Shown: positions 19,981 to 28,543 of the stretch, piece by piece
Layout of the letters: every line of letters starts with the position of its first letter
Numbering within the stretch: the stretch's first letter is position 1
Assembly: GCF_016806065.1 (NCBI RefSeq)
Contig: NZ_CP032405.1
Coordinates: 1,702,001 to 1,766,000, forward strand
Length of the DNA stretch: 64,000 bases
Source of the DNA: Rhizobium rosettiformans
GTDB taxonomy: Bacteria > Pseudomonadota > Alphaproteobacteria > Rhizobiales > Rhizobiaceae
Reading direction: 5' to 3'
The notes under the pieces: generated by a model
What the model was told of the DNA's origin: nothing
Seen by the model: the letters and a program-made list of their open reading frames with translations, nothing else
Databases searched by the model: none
Translations under genes and position numbers: made by a program

Positions 19981-20967
19981 ATGCTGCGTTTTGGAATTCT
20001 GTCGACGGCCAAGATCGGTCGCGAGCTTGTCGTGCCGGCGATCCAGGATGCCGAAAATGCCGTGGTGACAGCGATCGCCAGCCGCGATCTGGCGAGAGCC
20101 CGCGAGATGGCCGATCGCTTTTCGGTGCCGCATGCCTTCGGCTCCTACGAGGAGATGCTGACCTCCGACCTCATCGATGCCGTCTATATTCCGCTGCCGA
20201 CCTCGCAGCATGTCGAGTGGGCGATCAAGGCCGCTGACGCCGGCAAGCATGTGCTCTGCGAAAAGCCGATCGCGCTAAAGGCTGAAGAGATCGACGAGAT
20301 CATCGCGGCCCGCGAGCGCAACAAGGTGCTGATCACGGAAGCCTATATGGTGACTTACGCACCGGTCTGGCTGAAGGTCCGCGAACTGCTGGCCGAGGGC
20401 GCGATCGGCACGTTGAAGATGGTCCAGGGCTCCTTCACCTACTTCAATCGCGACCCTGACAACATGCGCAATATCCCCGAGCTTGGCGGCGGTGCATTGC
20501 CCGATATCGGTGTCTACCCGACGATCACCACCCGCTTCGTCACGGATAAGGAGCCGGTCCGCGTCCAGTCGACCATCGAGCGTGATCCGGATTTCGGCAC
20601 GGATATCTATGCGAGCGTGAAGGCTGACTTTGCCGATTTCGAACTGAACTTCTATGTCTCGACCCAGATGGCCAACCGCCAGCTGATGGTCTTCCACGGC
20701 ACTGACGGCTTCATCGAGGTGAAGTCACCCTTCAACGCCGATCGCTGGGGTGCCGAGGAAGTCGAACTCACCAATCGCGGTCACAACGTCTCGCAGATCT
20801 TCCGCTTCCCCGACAGCCGCCAGTACAAGCTGGAGGCAGAGGCCTTTGCCCGCGCCGTGGCTGGCACCAAGGGGGAGGTCGTCACACTGGAAAGCTCCAA
20901 GGCAAACCAGAAGCTGATCGACGCGATCTACCGCGCCGCCGAGAAGGACGGTTGGGAAGCGGTCTAA
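19981..20967 (+). CDS. Gfo/Idh/MocA family oxidoreductase
   Basis: A 328-residue NAD(P)-dependent sugar/cyclitol dehydrogenase type protein. The Rossmann start is [20 protein letters not shown], the conserved [11 protein letters not shown] follows near residue 93, and the C-terminal beta-sheet domain includes [12 protein letters not shown], where the Asp is the usual catalytic-site residue. GGAGGAGG precedes the ATG. It stands alone, convergent with gtrA. The substrate is undetermined. Confidence 0.9.
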   Translation: MLRFGILSTAKIGRELVVPAIQDAENAVVTAIASRDLARAREMADRFSVPHAFGSYEEMLTSDLIDAVYIPLPTSQHVEWAIKAADAGKHVLCEKPIALKAEEIDEIIAARERNKVLITEAYMVTYAPVWLKVRELLAEGAIGTLKMVQGSFTYFNRDPDNMRNIPELGGGALPDIGVYPTITTRFVTDKEPVRVQSTIERDPDFGTDIYASVKADFADFELNFYVSTQMANRQLMVFHGTDGFIEVKSPFNADRWGAEEVELTNRGHNVSQIFRFPDSRQYKLEAEAFARAVAGTKGEVVTLESSKANQKLIDAIYRAAEKDGWEAV

Positions 20968-20982
20968 CCAACCGCTTACCCG

Positions 20983-21357
20983 TCAGCGTCTGAAGACGTA
21001 GCGCGAATAGCCGAAGAAGCTGAACAGCATGGCCGCGATGGAGGCAAAGACCAGAGCGGCATAGGGGCTGAGCAGCGGTGCGCCGATCAGGAGCAGGGCA
21101 TAGACCCCGTAATTGATCAGCGACGTCACGACACCGATAAAGCCGTAGCGAAAGCCTTCGCTGACGACTGAGCGCTTCGATGCGCCGAAGGTGAAGTGCC
21201 GGTTCAGAAGCCAGGTCGTGGTCATGGCAACGGCAATCGCGCCGATCCGGCCGGCGAACGGGCCGATTGGCGTGAAGCTCAGGAACAGCCAGAGCACACC
21301 GGCATCCACAAGGAAGCCGGTAGCGCCGACGATGGCGAAGCGCAGAAACTTTCTCAT
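20983..21357 (-). CDS. GtrA-family membrane protein
   Basis: A 124-residue protein with four hydrophobic helices and the GtrA pattern: MRKFLRFAIVGATGFLVDAGVLW, a TTWLLNRHFTFG loop near residue 50 and an SLINYGVYA segment near 88. GtrA proteins are thought to help flip polyprenyl-phosphate-linked sugars. It overlaps the glycosyltransferase stop as ATGA, so the pair should act together on a lipid-linked sugar. Confidence 0.9.
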   Translation of the reverse strand: MRKFLRFAIVGATGFLVDAGVLWLFLSFTPIGPFAGRIGAIAVAMTTTWLLNRHFTFGASKRSVVSEGFRYGFIGVVTSLINYGVYALLLIGAPLLSPYAALVFASIAAMLFSFFGYSRYVFRR

Positions 21358-22388
21358 GCCGCCCGCGATGCGTCCTTTGTCGAAACCTTCGACGACCGTT
21401 CACGCCGCGGTTTCCCCACTTCCGTTGCCGGCTCCTTGGCGGGAGTCGAAGGGGCAAGTGCCGGCAGCGTTAGATAGTGGATCCGGAGCTGTTCGGCCCT
21501 GGAGCGCGCGAGCGAATCGAGAATGAGCGCTGCCGTAAACGACAGGAAGGACATCATCATCAGCGCCATGGCGCCGATCCAGGTCGGCATGCGCGAGACG
21601 AGCCCGGTAGTGAAGAATTCGTAGAGAACGGGCGCCATGGCCGCGAGGCTGACACCCATCAGGCCGGCCGCGATCAGGCCGAAAAAGGCGAAAGGTCGCG
21701 TTTCCTTCATGAGCATGGCGAACATCCAGAGGATCTTGAAGCCATCCTTGAAGGTCGAAAGCTTGGAATGCGAGCCTTCCGGCCGGCGTCCGTAGTCGAG
21801 TTCGATCTCGCAGACCGGAAGCTTCAGCCGCGAGGCGTGCACGGACATTTCCGTCTCGATTTCGAAGCCCGCGGAAACGGCGGGAAAGCTCTTCACATAG
21901 CGGCGCGAAAAGGCGCGGTAGCCGGAGAGGATGTCGGTGAAATCATTGCCGAACAGCACGCGGTAAAGTTGGTTGAACAGTCGGTTGCCGAAGGCATGGC
22001 CCTGGCGACCGGCGTCGTCATGCACCCCGCGTCGGGTGCCGACCACCATGTCGACACGTTCGGTGATCAGCGTGCGGATCAGCTCCTCGGCATCTGCAGG
22101 GCCATAGGTCCCGTCGCCATCGGCCATGATGTAAATGTCGGCATCGATATCGCAGAACATGCGGCGCACCACATGGCCCTTGCCCTGGCGGCGTTCGCGC
22201 ACGACGGTCGCGCCCGCGAGCATCGCCTTCAGCGCCGTGCCGTCGGTCGAGTTGTTGTCATAGACATAGATCTTCGCCTCGGGCAGGGCCGCGCGGAAAT
22301 CGCTCACCACTTGGCCGATAGTTGCCGCCTCGTTGTAGCAGGGCAGGAGAACGGCGATGTCGAGGGAAGGGCTGGCCTGCTGGCTCAT
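21354..22388 (-). CDS. family 2 glycosyltransferase with C-terminal membrane helices
   Basis: A 344-residue GT2 enzyme related to polyprenyl-phosphate sugar synthases. IAVLLPCYNEAATIGQVV opens the nucleotide-sugar fold, DNNSTDGT follows near residue 48, and MADGDGTYGP near 86 carries the Asp pair for metal/UDP binding. Two hydrophobic segments lie near residues 215-285, as in DPMS/GtrB-type proteins. ATG 22388 is preferred over the longer frame because it begins the conserved domain. It partners with the adjacent GtrA. Confidence 0.9.
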   Translation of the reverse strand: MSQQASPSLDIAVLLPCYNEAATIGQVVSDFRAALPEAKIYVYDNNSTDGTALKAMLAGATVVRERRQGKGHVVRRMFCDIDADIYIMADGDGTYGPADAEELIRTLITERVDMVVGTRRGVHDDAGRQGHAFGNRLFNQLYRVLFGNDFTDILSGYRAFSRRYVKSFPAVSAGFEIETEMSVHASRLKLPVCEIELDYGRRPEGSHSKLSTFKDGFKILWMFAMLMKETRPFAFFGLIAAGLMGVSLAAMAPVLYEFFTTGLVSRMPTWIGAMALMMMSFLSFTAALILDSLARSRAEQLRIHYLTLPALAPSTPAKEPATEVGKPRRERSSKVSTKDASRAA

Positions 22389-22559
22389 CGGGACCTGCTC
22401 TGAAGCGCTGGGGTTCGGGCAGCCTGCGGCCACCATTGGTTTTACTATTTCTTGAGAAGGTTAAGGCTAGGTTTCAGGCCACCGCAGTGTTTGAAATACG
22501 GTCTGCCGGTTGTTTCCCTCGAAGAAACGCCCGAGACGGACCCGGAGGTTTGACGAAGC

Positions 22560-24392
22560 ATGGCCGACATCACCTTGCCTGGCGCGTCGAAAGCCCGGGC
22601 GCCGCGCCCGCTCCTTTTCTGGGCGCTGGTTTACGGTATCGTGACCATGGTGGTGCTGGCTGCGCTCAACCTGCCGGCCGCCCGGGACTATGTGGGAGCC
22701 GACAACGACGATGTCCTGCGGCTCGTGCAGGTGCGTGATCTGCTTGCCGGTCAGTCCTGGTTCGACCTGACGCAGTATCGGCTGGGGCTTGTTGGCGGCA
22801 CGCTGATGCATTGGTCCCGCCTGATCGATCTGCCGATCGCGCTGCTGATCCGCCTATTCGCCCAGTTTGTGCCGATGGAGCAAGCTGAGGCACTGGCCCT
22901 GCTTGTCTGGCCCTTCCTTCTCATTCTGCCGCTGATGGCGGCGGTCGCCGTTGCAGCCCGCCGCATGGGCGATGATGTCACCATGCATCTGGCACTGATG
23001 CTGACGGCGGTCTTCGTCGTCACCGGCAACCGCTTCCTGCCGGGCTCGATCGACCATCACAATGTCCAGCTGGTTCTGGTCGCGACCATGGCTGCGGGGC
23101 TGGTCGATCCGGCGCGTGGGCTCGTTGGTCATGCGTTCGCCGGCCTCGCAGCCGCACTCGCGATCGCCATCGGCGCCGAGACCACGCCCCTGGTGGCGAC
23201 CGCCTGTGCCACCGTCGGCATCCTATGGGCGCTCGAGGGTGAGGTTTATGCGAGGGCGGCGCGCGCCTTCTCCCTGACGCTTCTAGTCAGCCTGTCTGCC
23301 ATGTTCTTTGCCACCGTGCCATCGGTCCAGTATGCGGTGGTGACCTGCGACAGCCTTTCGGTCGGCTTCTATGCGGTCGTCGGCATCGGAGCCGCGTCCC
23401 TCTTCATTGCCACGCAGCTTCCGCGCATGGGCGATCGTCGGTTGCGGATTGCGGCGATCGGCGTGACCGGCGCCCTGGTGTTGGCCGGCACCCTGGCTAT
23501 CGCGCCGCAATGCCTGCAGAACCCGCTGAACGAACTCGATCCATTGCTGCACACGCTCTGGCTTTCCGGCGTCATCGAGGCCCAGTCCTTTGTCGATCAA
23601 CTCGCCAAGGACCCCGCAGCCTTCGGAGGCTTCTACGCCGTCGGTTTCTTCGCCATTGGCGTCTGCCTGTTTCGCCTCGTCAATGGTGACCGGATCCGCA
23701 GCCATGCGATCATGCTCGGTCTGATAGCAGTCTCTTTCGTCATTGCGCTGATTCAGGTGCGCGGGGCGATTTTCGCCAATTTGCTCGCCATCCCGCCGCT
23801 GGCGCTTTTGATCGGCGAACTGAGGCGCAAGGCGCGCGAGGAGCCGCAGCAGCTTGGCACGGGCCTGCTTTTTGCGCTCGCCGCCTTCCTGTCCGTGCCG
23901 AGCGCCTGGGCGCTGTCCGGGGTGCTTTTTGTCGAGGGAACGGCGGGTGTAACCAACCGGATGAAGGGGCTTGCTCAGACACCGGCCGCCATGGCTGGGG
24001 CCAAGCCGGCCTGTGACGCGCCGGCAGGATTTGCGGCCCTGAGCAGCCTGCCGGATGGCGTGGTGGTCGCAGCTGTGGATCTAGGCCCGGAAATCCTGCG
24101 TTTCACCCGCCACCGCGTCCTGTCCGGCCCCTATCACCGCAATCAGGGTGGCATGCTGACCGAACTGCATGTCGGGCTGGCCGAGCCGGAGGAGGCAGCC
24201 GCCTTCCTGCGCGGCGCCGGGGCGACGATCCTCGTCTTCTGCCCCGACCTCACGCCCACACAAAACATCGCGTCGACAAAAGTCGACGGGCTCTATGCCG
24301 GCATGATGAAGGGGGAGGTGCCCGCCTATCTCAGGCCCGTGCCCGTCGAAGGCGCCTCCGGGATGCAGATTTACAGGGTGGACCTGCCGTGA
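22560..24392 (+). CDS. GT-C-like polytopic membrane protein of unknown function
   Basis: A 610-residue protein with roughly ten or more membrane helices in the first 470 residues and a soluble C-terminal part of about 140. Between the first two helices is VGADNDDVLRLVQVRDLL (residues 41-58), an acidic motif in the position of the catalytic Asp loop of GT-C glycosyltransferases, and SIDHHNVQ near residue 162 recalls the second loop of STT3/PMT-like enzymes. It is divergent from the GT2-gtrA pair, so a lipid-linked sugar donor is plausible. Neither the reaction nor the acceptor is known. Confidence 0.65.
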   Translation: MADITLPGASKARAPRPLLFWALVYGIVTMVVLAALNLPAARDYVGADNDDVLRLVQVRDLLAGQSWFDLTQYRLGLVGGTLMHWSRLIDLPIALLIRLFAQFVPMEQAEALALLVWPFLLILPLMAAVAVAARRMGDDVTMHLALMLTAVFVVTGNRFLPGSIDHHNVQLVLVATMAAGLVDPARGLVGHAFAGLAAALAIAIGAETTPLVATACATVGILWALEGEVYARAARAFSLTLLVSLSAMFFATVPSVQYAVVTCDSLSVGFYAVVGIGAASLFIATQLPRMGDRRLRIAAIGVTGALVLAGTLAIAPQCLQNPLNELDPLLHTLWLSGVIEAQSFVDQLAKDPAAFGGFYAVGFFAIGVCLFRLVNGDRIRSHAIMLGLIAVSFVIALIQVRGAIFANLLAIPPLALLIGELRRKAREEPQQLGTGLLFALAAFLSVPSAWALSGVLFVEGTAGVTNRMKGLAQTPAAMAGAKPACDAPAGFAALSSLPDGVVVAAVDLGPEILRFTRHRVLSGPYHRNQGGMLTELHVGLAEPEEAAAFLRGAGATILVFCPDLTPTQNIASTKVDGLYAGMMKGEVPAYLRPVPVEGASGMQIYRVDLP

Positions 24393-24458
24393 GCGGAAAG
24401 CGCTTGATGACGGGTGCTTTGGGCTGATCTTGGCCCCGTTTTCCGCTAGGGAAGGGGC

Positions 24459-26069
24459 ATGAGCAATTTCTTCGACAACGATTCGCCGACGAACCTCACC
24501 GAATTTTCCGTTTCGGAGCTTTCGGGCTCGATCAAGCGCACCATCGAAACATCCTTCGATCATGTGCGGGTGCGCGGCGAAATCTCCGGCTATCGCGGGC
24601 CGCATTCCTCGGGCCATGCCTATTTCAGCCTGAAGGACGACAAGGCGCGCATTGATGCGGTGATCTGGAAGGGCTCCTTTTCCAAGCTGAAATATCGCCC
24701 GGAAGAGGGCATGGAGGTGATCGCCACCGGCAAGGTCACGACCTTCCCGGGTTCGTCGAAATACCAGATCGTCATCGAGCAGATGGAGCCGGCCGGTGCG
24801 GGCGCGCTGATGGCCCTGATCGAGGAGCGTAAGCGTCGCTTTACGGCCGAGGGCCTGTTTGACCCCGCGCGCAAGCAGCTTCTGCCCTTCCTGCCGAAGG
24901 TCATCGGCGTCGTGACTTCGCCGACCGGTGCCGTCATCCGCGATATCCTGCACCGCATCTCCGACCGTTTCCCGGTGCATGTGCTGGTCTGGCCGGTCAA
25001 GGTCCAGGGTGAGGGATCAGGCGACGAGGTGGCGAACGCCATCCAAGGCTTCAACGCGCTGGAGCCCGGCGGGCCGATGCCGCGGCCTGACGTGCTGATC
25101 GTGGCGCGCGGCGGCGGCAGCCTGGAGGACCTCTGGAGTTTCAACGACGAGGCCGTGGTCCGTGCGGCGGCTGCGAGCAGCATTCCGCTGATTTCGGCGG
25201 TCGGCCACGAGACTGACTGGACGCTGATCGACTATGCGGCAGACGTCCGTGCGCCGACCCCAACGGGGGCGGCGGAAATGGCAGTGCCCGTGAAGGCGGA
25301 TCTTGAGGCGCAGGTGGCCACGCTGTCTGCCCGGCTTGCCGGCGCGATGAACCGCCAGATGGACACTCGCCGCCAGAACCTGCGCAGCCTTGTGCGGGCG
25401 CTGCCTTCGCTGGACCAGTTGCTGGCCTTGCCGCGCCGCCGTTTTGACGAGGCGGCCGCAGGTCTCGGCCGCAGCCTCGAACTCAACACCATGAACAAGC
25501 GCCGCAGCTTCGAGCGCGCAGCGGCGAAACTGTCGCCCGACATGCTGGCGCGCAGACTGGTGGAGCGTAAGCAGAAACTCACGGAAAATGCCGTGCGCGC
25601 CGAACGGGTCATCGAGCGGCTGATCGAGCGCAACAAGGCCCGCCTCGGGCGTTTCGATGCAACGTTGACGGCAGTTCCGGCGCGGTTGAAGGCGATGACG
25701 GAGCGCTCGAAGGACAGGCTGGAAAGCCTCGGTCGCCGTGCCGACAGCGCCGTGATGAACGACCTGCGCCGTGCCCGACAGTCACTGGTGTCGCAGGATC
25801 GTGTGCTGCAGTCACTCTCCTACAAGAACGTACTGGCGCGCGGTTATGCCGTGATCCGCGACGAAAATGATCGCCCGGTTTCGCGCGCCGACGGACTGTC
25901 GCATGGCCAGGCGATCGCGATCGAATTCGCCGATGGGCGAGTAGATGCCGTTGCTGGCGAGGGCGTGTCCCCGCCGGAACCGTCTGCCCCGCAGCCGGCC
26001 CGCGCAGCCGCCGTGTCCAGGCCGGCCCGCAAGAGCGAGCCGCCCGCCGGGCAGGGTAGCCTCTTCTGA
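24459..26069 (+). CDS. xseA: exodeoxyribonuclease VII large subunit
   Basis: XseA (536 aa) is the catalytic subunit that degrades single-stranded DNA with XseB. The N-terminal OB-fold carries [24 protein letters not shown] near residues 36-60, the catalytic region has [12 protein letters not shown] and [11 protein letters not shown], and [25 protein letters not shown] lies near 250. A long coiled coil follows, ending in the YAVIRD segment. The C-terminus is Pro/Ala-rich. XseB is not in this window. Its stop overlaps the next start (TGATG). Confidence 0.97.
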   Translation: MSNFFDNDSPTNLTEFSVSELSGSIKRTIETSFDHVRVRGEISGYRGPHSSGHAYFSLKDDKARIDAVIWKGSFSKLKYRPEEGMEVIATGKVTTFPGSSKYQIVIEQMEPAGAGALMALIEERKRRFTAEGLFDPARKQLLPFLPKVIGVVTSPTGAVIRDILHRISDRFPVHVLVWPVKVQGEGSGDEVANAIQGFNALEPGGPMPRPDVLIVARGGGSLEDLWSFNDEAVVRAAAASSIPLISAVGHETDWTLIDYAADVRAPTPTGAAEMAVPVKADLEAQVATLSARLAGAMNRQMDTRRQNLRSLVRALPSLDQLLALPRRRFDEAAAGLGRSLELNTMNKRRSFERAAAKLSPDMLARRLVERKQKLTENAVRAERVIERLIERNKARLGRFDATLTAVPARLKAMTERSKDRLESLGRRADSAVMNDLRRARQSLVSQDRVLQSLSYKNVLARGYAVIRDENDRPVSRADGLSHGQAIAIEFADGRVDAVAGEGVSPPEPSAPQPARAAAVSRPARKSEPPAGQGSLF

Positions 26070-26671
26070 TGGTCGCCCGACGGTTCCTCGTCGTGCTCGC
26101 CCATCCCCTGCCGGAGAGCTTTGCCGCGTCTGCCGCACGGGCCGTGGTGCAAACGCTGGAAGCAAAGGGCCATCAGGTCGACCTGCTCGATCTCTATGCC
26201 GAGAACTTCGACCCGCGCCTGACGGCCGCCGAGCGGGCGGCCTATATGGAGCCGGGCTATCAATCACCTGAAGACGTCTTAGGCATTGTCGAGCGGCTGA
26301 AGGCAGTCGACGGGCTGGTGCTCGTCTTTCCGCAGTGGTGGTTCAATCTGCCGGCCATCATGAAGGGCTTCATCGACCGCATCTTCGTGCCCGGCGTCGC
26401 TTTCGACCACGACAAGGCCGGCGGACGGATCGTGCCGCAGATGACCCATATCAAGAGCTTCTGGGTCGTCACCTCCACCGGTTCTCCGTGGTGGGTGGTT
26501 CATCTCTATATGGGCAATCCTGTCAAACGCATCCTGAAGCGCGGTGTGGCCGCCTTCTGCGCCAAGTCCGTCGATTTTCGCATGCTGGCGCTGCACGACA
26601 TGGACCGCGCGACGGAAGAGAAGCGCAAAGGCTTCTTGGCGAAACTCAAGGCCGCCGTCGCGAGCATTTGA
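26069..26671 (+). CDS. flavodoxin-fold NAD(P)H-dependent oxidoreductase
   Basis: A 200-residue protein of the NQO1/MdaB-like flavodoxin_2 family: FLVVLAHPLPESFAASAA forms the phosphate-binding loop, followed by VDLLDLYAENFDP near residue 34 and VLVFPQWWFNLPAIMKGFIDRIF near 87-109, the conserved FMN/dimer segment. It starts within the xseA stop codon, so it is co-translated with it, although no functional link with DNA repair is apparent. It probably reduces quinones or similar acceptors. Confidence 0.88.
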   Translation: MVARRFLVVLAHPLPESFAASAARAVVQTLEAKGHQVDLLDLYAENFDPRLTAAERAAYMEPGYQSPEDVLGIVERLKAVDGLVLVFPQWWFNLPAIMKGFIDRIFVPGVAFDHDKAGGRIVPQMTHIKSFWVVTSTGSPWWVVHLYMGNPVKRILKRGVAAFCAKSVDFRMLALHDMDRATEEKRKGFLAKLKAAVASI

Positions 26672-26748
26672 TGCAGAAAACGGGATGCGGTTGCAATCGC
26701 GCAAATTACACTTTTGATTGAGATTAGAGCCGGAATGAAAACCGATGG

Positions 26749-26777
26749 TTGACATTCATTAGGAAGGCGTCTATCTA
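26749..26777 (+). promoter_or_regulatory. strong promoter of the cold-shock gene, with long leader
   Basis: TTGACA at 26749-26754 and TATCTA at 26772-26777 are spaced by exactly 17 bases. Initiation about seven bases later would give a leader of roughly 127 bases before the csp ATG at 26912. Long structured leaders are characteristic of cspA-type genes, where they control cold-induced translation. Confidence 0.65.
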
Positions 26778-26911
26778 TTGGTCATCGATATTTGCTTGCT
26801 GAGCTTTGGTTACCGCGCATCATTTGCGCCCTGTCGAACCTTCTTTCAAAAATCGTTACCTCCGCAGCGCATCCGCGCTGGGGCACTCTATGCGCTATGA
26901 AAGGGTTCATC

Positions 26912-27121
26912 ATGACCACTGGCACAGTAAAATGGTTCAATTCCACCAAGGGCTTCGGCTTCATTCAGCCTGACAACGGCGGCCCGGACGCTTTCGTTCA
27001 CATCTCTGCCGTTGAACGGTCGGGCATGCGCGAAATCGTTGAAGGCCAGAAGCTGGCTTACGACATGGAGCGCGACAACAAGTCGGGCAAGATGTCGGCC
27101 TGCAACCTGCAGGCAGCCTGA
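26912..27121 (+). CDS. cold-shock domain protein
   Basis: A 69-residue single cold-shock domain with both RNA-binding motifs: RNP1 as KGFGFIQPD near residue 13 and RNP2 as DAFVHISAV near 26. It begins MTTGTVKWFN; ATG 26912 is preceded by AAAGGG, while upstream in-frame ATGs lack a ribosome site. It binds single-stranded nucleic acid and acts as an RNA chaperone. Two small charged proteins are encoded directly downstream beyond a terminator. Confidence 0.95.
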   Translation: MTTGTVKWFNSTKGFGFIQPDNGGPDAFVHISAVERSGMREIVEGQKLAYDMERDNKSGKMSACNLQAA

Positions 27122-27187
27122 TAGATCCGGGATCCGCTTTCCTTTGACCACGGATGTACTGGCACTGTCGAAGGCACGATCCCACGG

Positions 27188-27217
27188 AAGGTCAGGCGGT
27201 TTGCCTGGCCTTTTTTT
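27188..27217 (+). terminator. rho-independent terminator after the cold-shock gene
   Basis: A ten-base-pair stem with one G-U pair (27188-27197 with 27203-27212) runs into seven T. It should end most csp transcripts but sits only about 40 bases before the next gene, so partial read-through could feed that gene. Confidence 0.85.
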
Positions 27218-27255
27218 ATTGCCCGACATGGGCAAGCCTCCTGAAAGGAGATGAC

Positions 27256-27477
27256 ATGACCGAGCAACTCACCAAGTCGCGCCAGACCGCCGAACTCGCC
27301 TTTGCGAAGACGCAGTCGCAGTTTCTGGCCCGCGGTCGCGCGATCGACGAGCAGGATGCGATTACCTCTGCCCGTGACGAGAAGACGCTGCGCCTGCGCG
27401 AAGCCCGTCTGACACGCGAACGCGAAGCGCGCGAAAGCGCAACGGCGGCCCTCGTCGCCAAGCGCGCCCGTACCTGA
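27256..27477 (+). CDS. small highly charged helical protein, 73 aa
   Basis: The start at ATG 27256 has AAGGAG at 27245-27250. The product is alanine-, arginine- and glutamate-rich with no hydrophobic segment, and includes ARDEKTLRLREARLTREREARESA near residues 39-62, which looks like a single long helix. I do not recognise a named family. It is followed after 27 bases by a DUF6481 gene of similar composition, and follows the cold-shock gene, which suggests a nucleic-acid- or ribosome-associated stress role. That is inference only. Confidence 0.75.
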   Translation: MTEQLTKSRQTAELAFAKTQSQFLARGRAIDEQDAITSARDEKTLRLREARLTREREARESATAALVAKRART

Positions 27478-27504
27478 CCCCAGTTCCAAGAGATCGGAGC
27501 CCCA

Positions 27505-27885
27505 ATGAAATTTACGAGAGACCATGGCCTCGCCGAGCGCCGTACCACCGCAACCGACGCCAAGGCAGCGCTGCTTCAGGCTTACAAGGCCGCCCATGCC
27601 GCTGCCGATCCTGAGCGTGAAGCACGCATGGCAGAACGCGCGGCCCGTGCCGAAGAGCGCGTCAAGCGCCATGCCGAACGCGACCGCCTGAAGGCCGAGG
27701 AAAAGATCCGCGCCGAACAGGAAGCCCGCGAACGCGAAGAAGCCGCGATCGCTGCGGCAAATGCCGAGAAGGACGCCCGCGAACACGCGGAAGCATCGCG
27801 CATCAGCCGCGTCGTCGAAGACGAAGCCGCCCGCAAGGCCGAGCGCGACCGTCGCTACGCCGCCCGCAAGGCCCGCCAGGGCTAA
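27505..27885 (+). CDS. DUF6481-like charged helical protein
   Basis: A 126-residue protein opening MKFTRDHGLAERRTTATDAKAALLQAY, the pattern I associate with DUF6481. From about residue 35 it is a continuous run of Ala/Arg/Glu heptads (RAEERVKRHAERDRLKAEEK and similar), predicted as a long solvent-exposed helix or coiled coil, with a basic tail RRYAARKARQG. No function is established. Its composition and place behind a cold-shock gene and a similar 73-residue gene suggest a shared transcript. Confidence 0.75.
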   Translation: MKFTRDHGLAERRTTATDAKAALLQAYKAAHAAADPEREARMAERAARAEERVKRHAERDRLKAEEKIRAEQEAREREEAAIAAANAEKDAREHAEASRISRVVEDEAARKAERDRRYAARKARQG

Positions 27886-27957
27886 TTGCAGTCATGATTC
27901 CTCGTCGGGCTGCGAGACTGCGGCCCGCATCGGCGGACGCGAACGCTCCGTCACCGC

Positions 27958-27979
27958 GATTGGTTGTGCGCAACCGATC
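27958..27979. repeat. hairpin downstream of the DUF6481 gene
   Basis: The segment forms a nine-pair stem (27958-27966 with 27971-27979) around TGCG, with one G-U pair. No T-run follows, so it is at most a weak terminator or 3' stabiliser. Confidence 0.4.
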
Positions 27980-28078
27980 AAGCTGATGTGATTATACTGG
28001 AAAACCATTCTTCCGATCTCCACATGTCCGGATGAAGCCGGATGTGCTCCCAAGCGTCCGGCGAAAAGGAGCATGATC

Positions 28079-28432
28079 ATGATGAAGAAACTCGTCGTCG
28101 CCGCAGCCCTTGCTGCGGCTACTTTCGCCGCCCTTCCGGCCGGTGCCGCAACCTATGTCGAGGCCGGCGGCTGGACGCCCCGCGAAATCCTCTTCGGCAA
28201 GCAGTATAATGGCAATGTCAATGCGATCCGCGTCGATCGCGGCGGTGTCGACCGCCATACCTATCCGATGCAGGTCATCTACCCCACCGGCAACAGCATG
28301 CGGCTTGCCCAGGCGGCCGTGACGGAAGATCCGAGCCTGTCTGCAGCGCTTGAGGTCCGTGGCATTGCCGTGCATAACGTCTTGTGGGTCGAGACCGCCT
28401 TCAATGGCGGCAAGATCGTCTATTATCGCTGA
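28079..28432 (+). CDS. small exported protein of unknown function
   Basis: A 117-residue protein with a clear Sec signal (MMKKLVVAAALAAATFAALP, cleavage after AGA) and a mature part of about 93 residues with no cysteines, containing GGWTPREILFGKQYNGNVNAIRVDRGG. ATG 28079 is chosen because AAGGAG at 28066-28071 gives seven bases of spacing; ATG 28073 would be too close. It probably acts in the periplasm. I do not recognise the family. Confidence 0.72.
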   Translation: MMKKLVVAAALAAATFAALPAGAATYVEAGGWTPREILFGKQYNGNVNAIRVDRGGVDRHTYPMQVIYPTGNSMRLAQAAVTEDPSLSAALEVRGIAVHNVLWVETAFNGGKIVYYR

Positions 28433-28445
28433 TTGGAATTTGGCG

Positions 28446-28490
28446 GCGCGTCTGTCGCGGGAAATCTCCGAGATCTCGCGACAGACGCGC
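28446..28490. repeat. 14-bp perfect inverted repeat
   Basis: Arms 28446-28459 and 28477-28490 are perfect complements over 14 bases, and the loop can extend the pairing with ATCT/AGAT. No T-run follows on either side. It lies between the exported protein and the nuclease gene, and may be a transcript-end or mRNA-stability element. Confidence 0.7.
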
Positions 28491-28543
28491 ATCACAAATG
28501 TCTGATATGACTCCGTCCCAGATCGAGAGCCTGGGAGGGAGTT

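Noticed and set aside
27993..27998. TATACT as a -10 for the exported-protein gene
   Set aside because: No acceptable -35 at 16-18 bases upstream, so I do not list it as a promoter.
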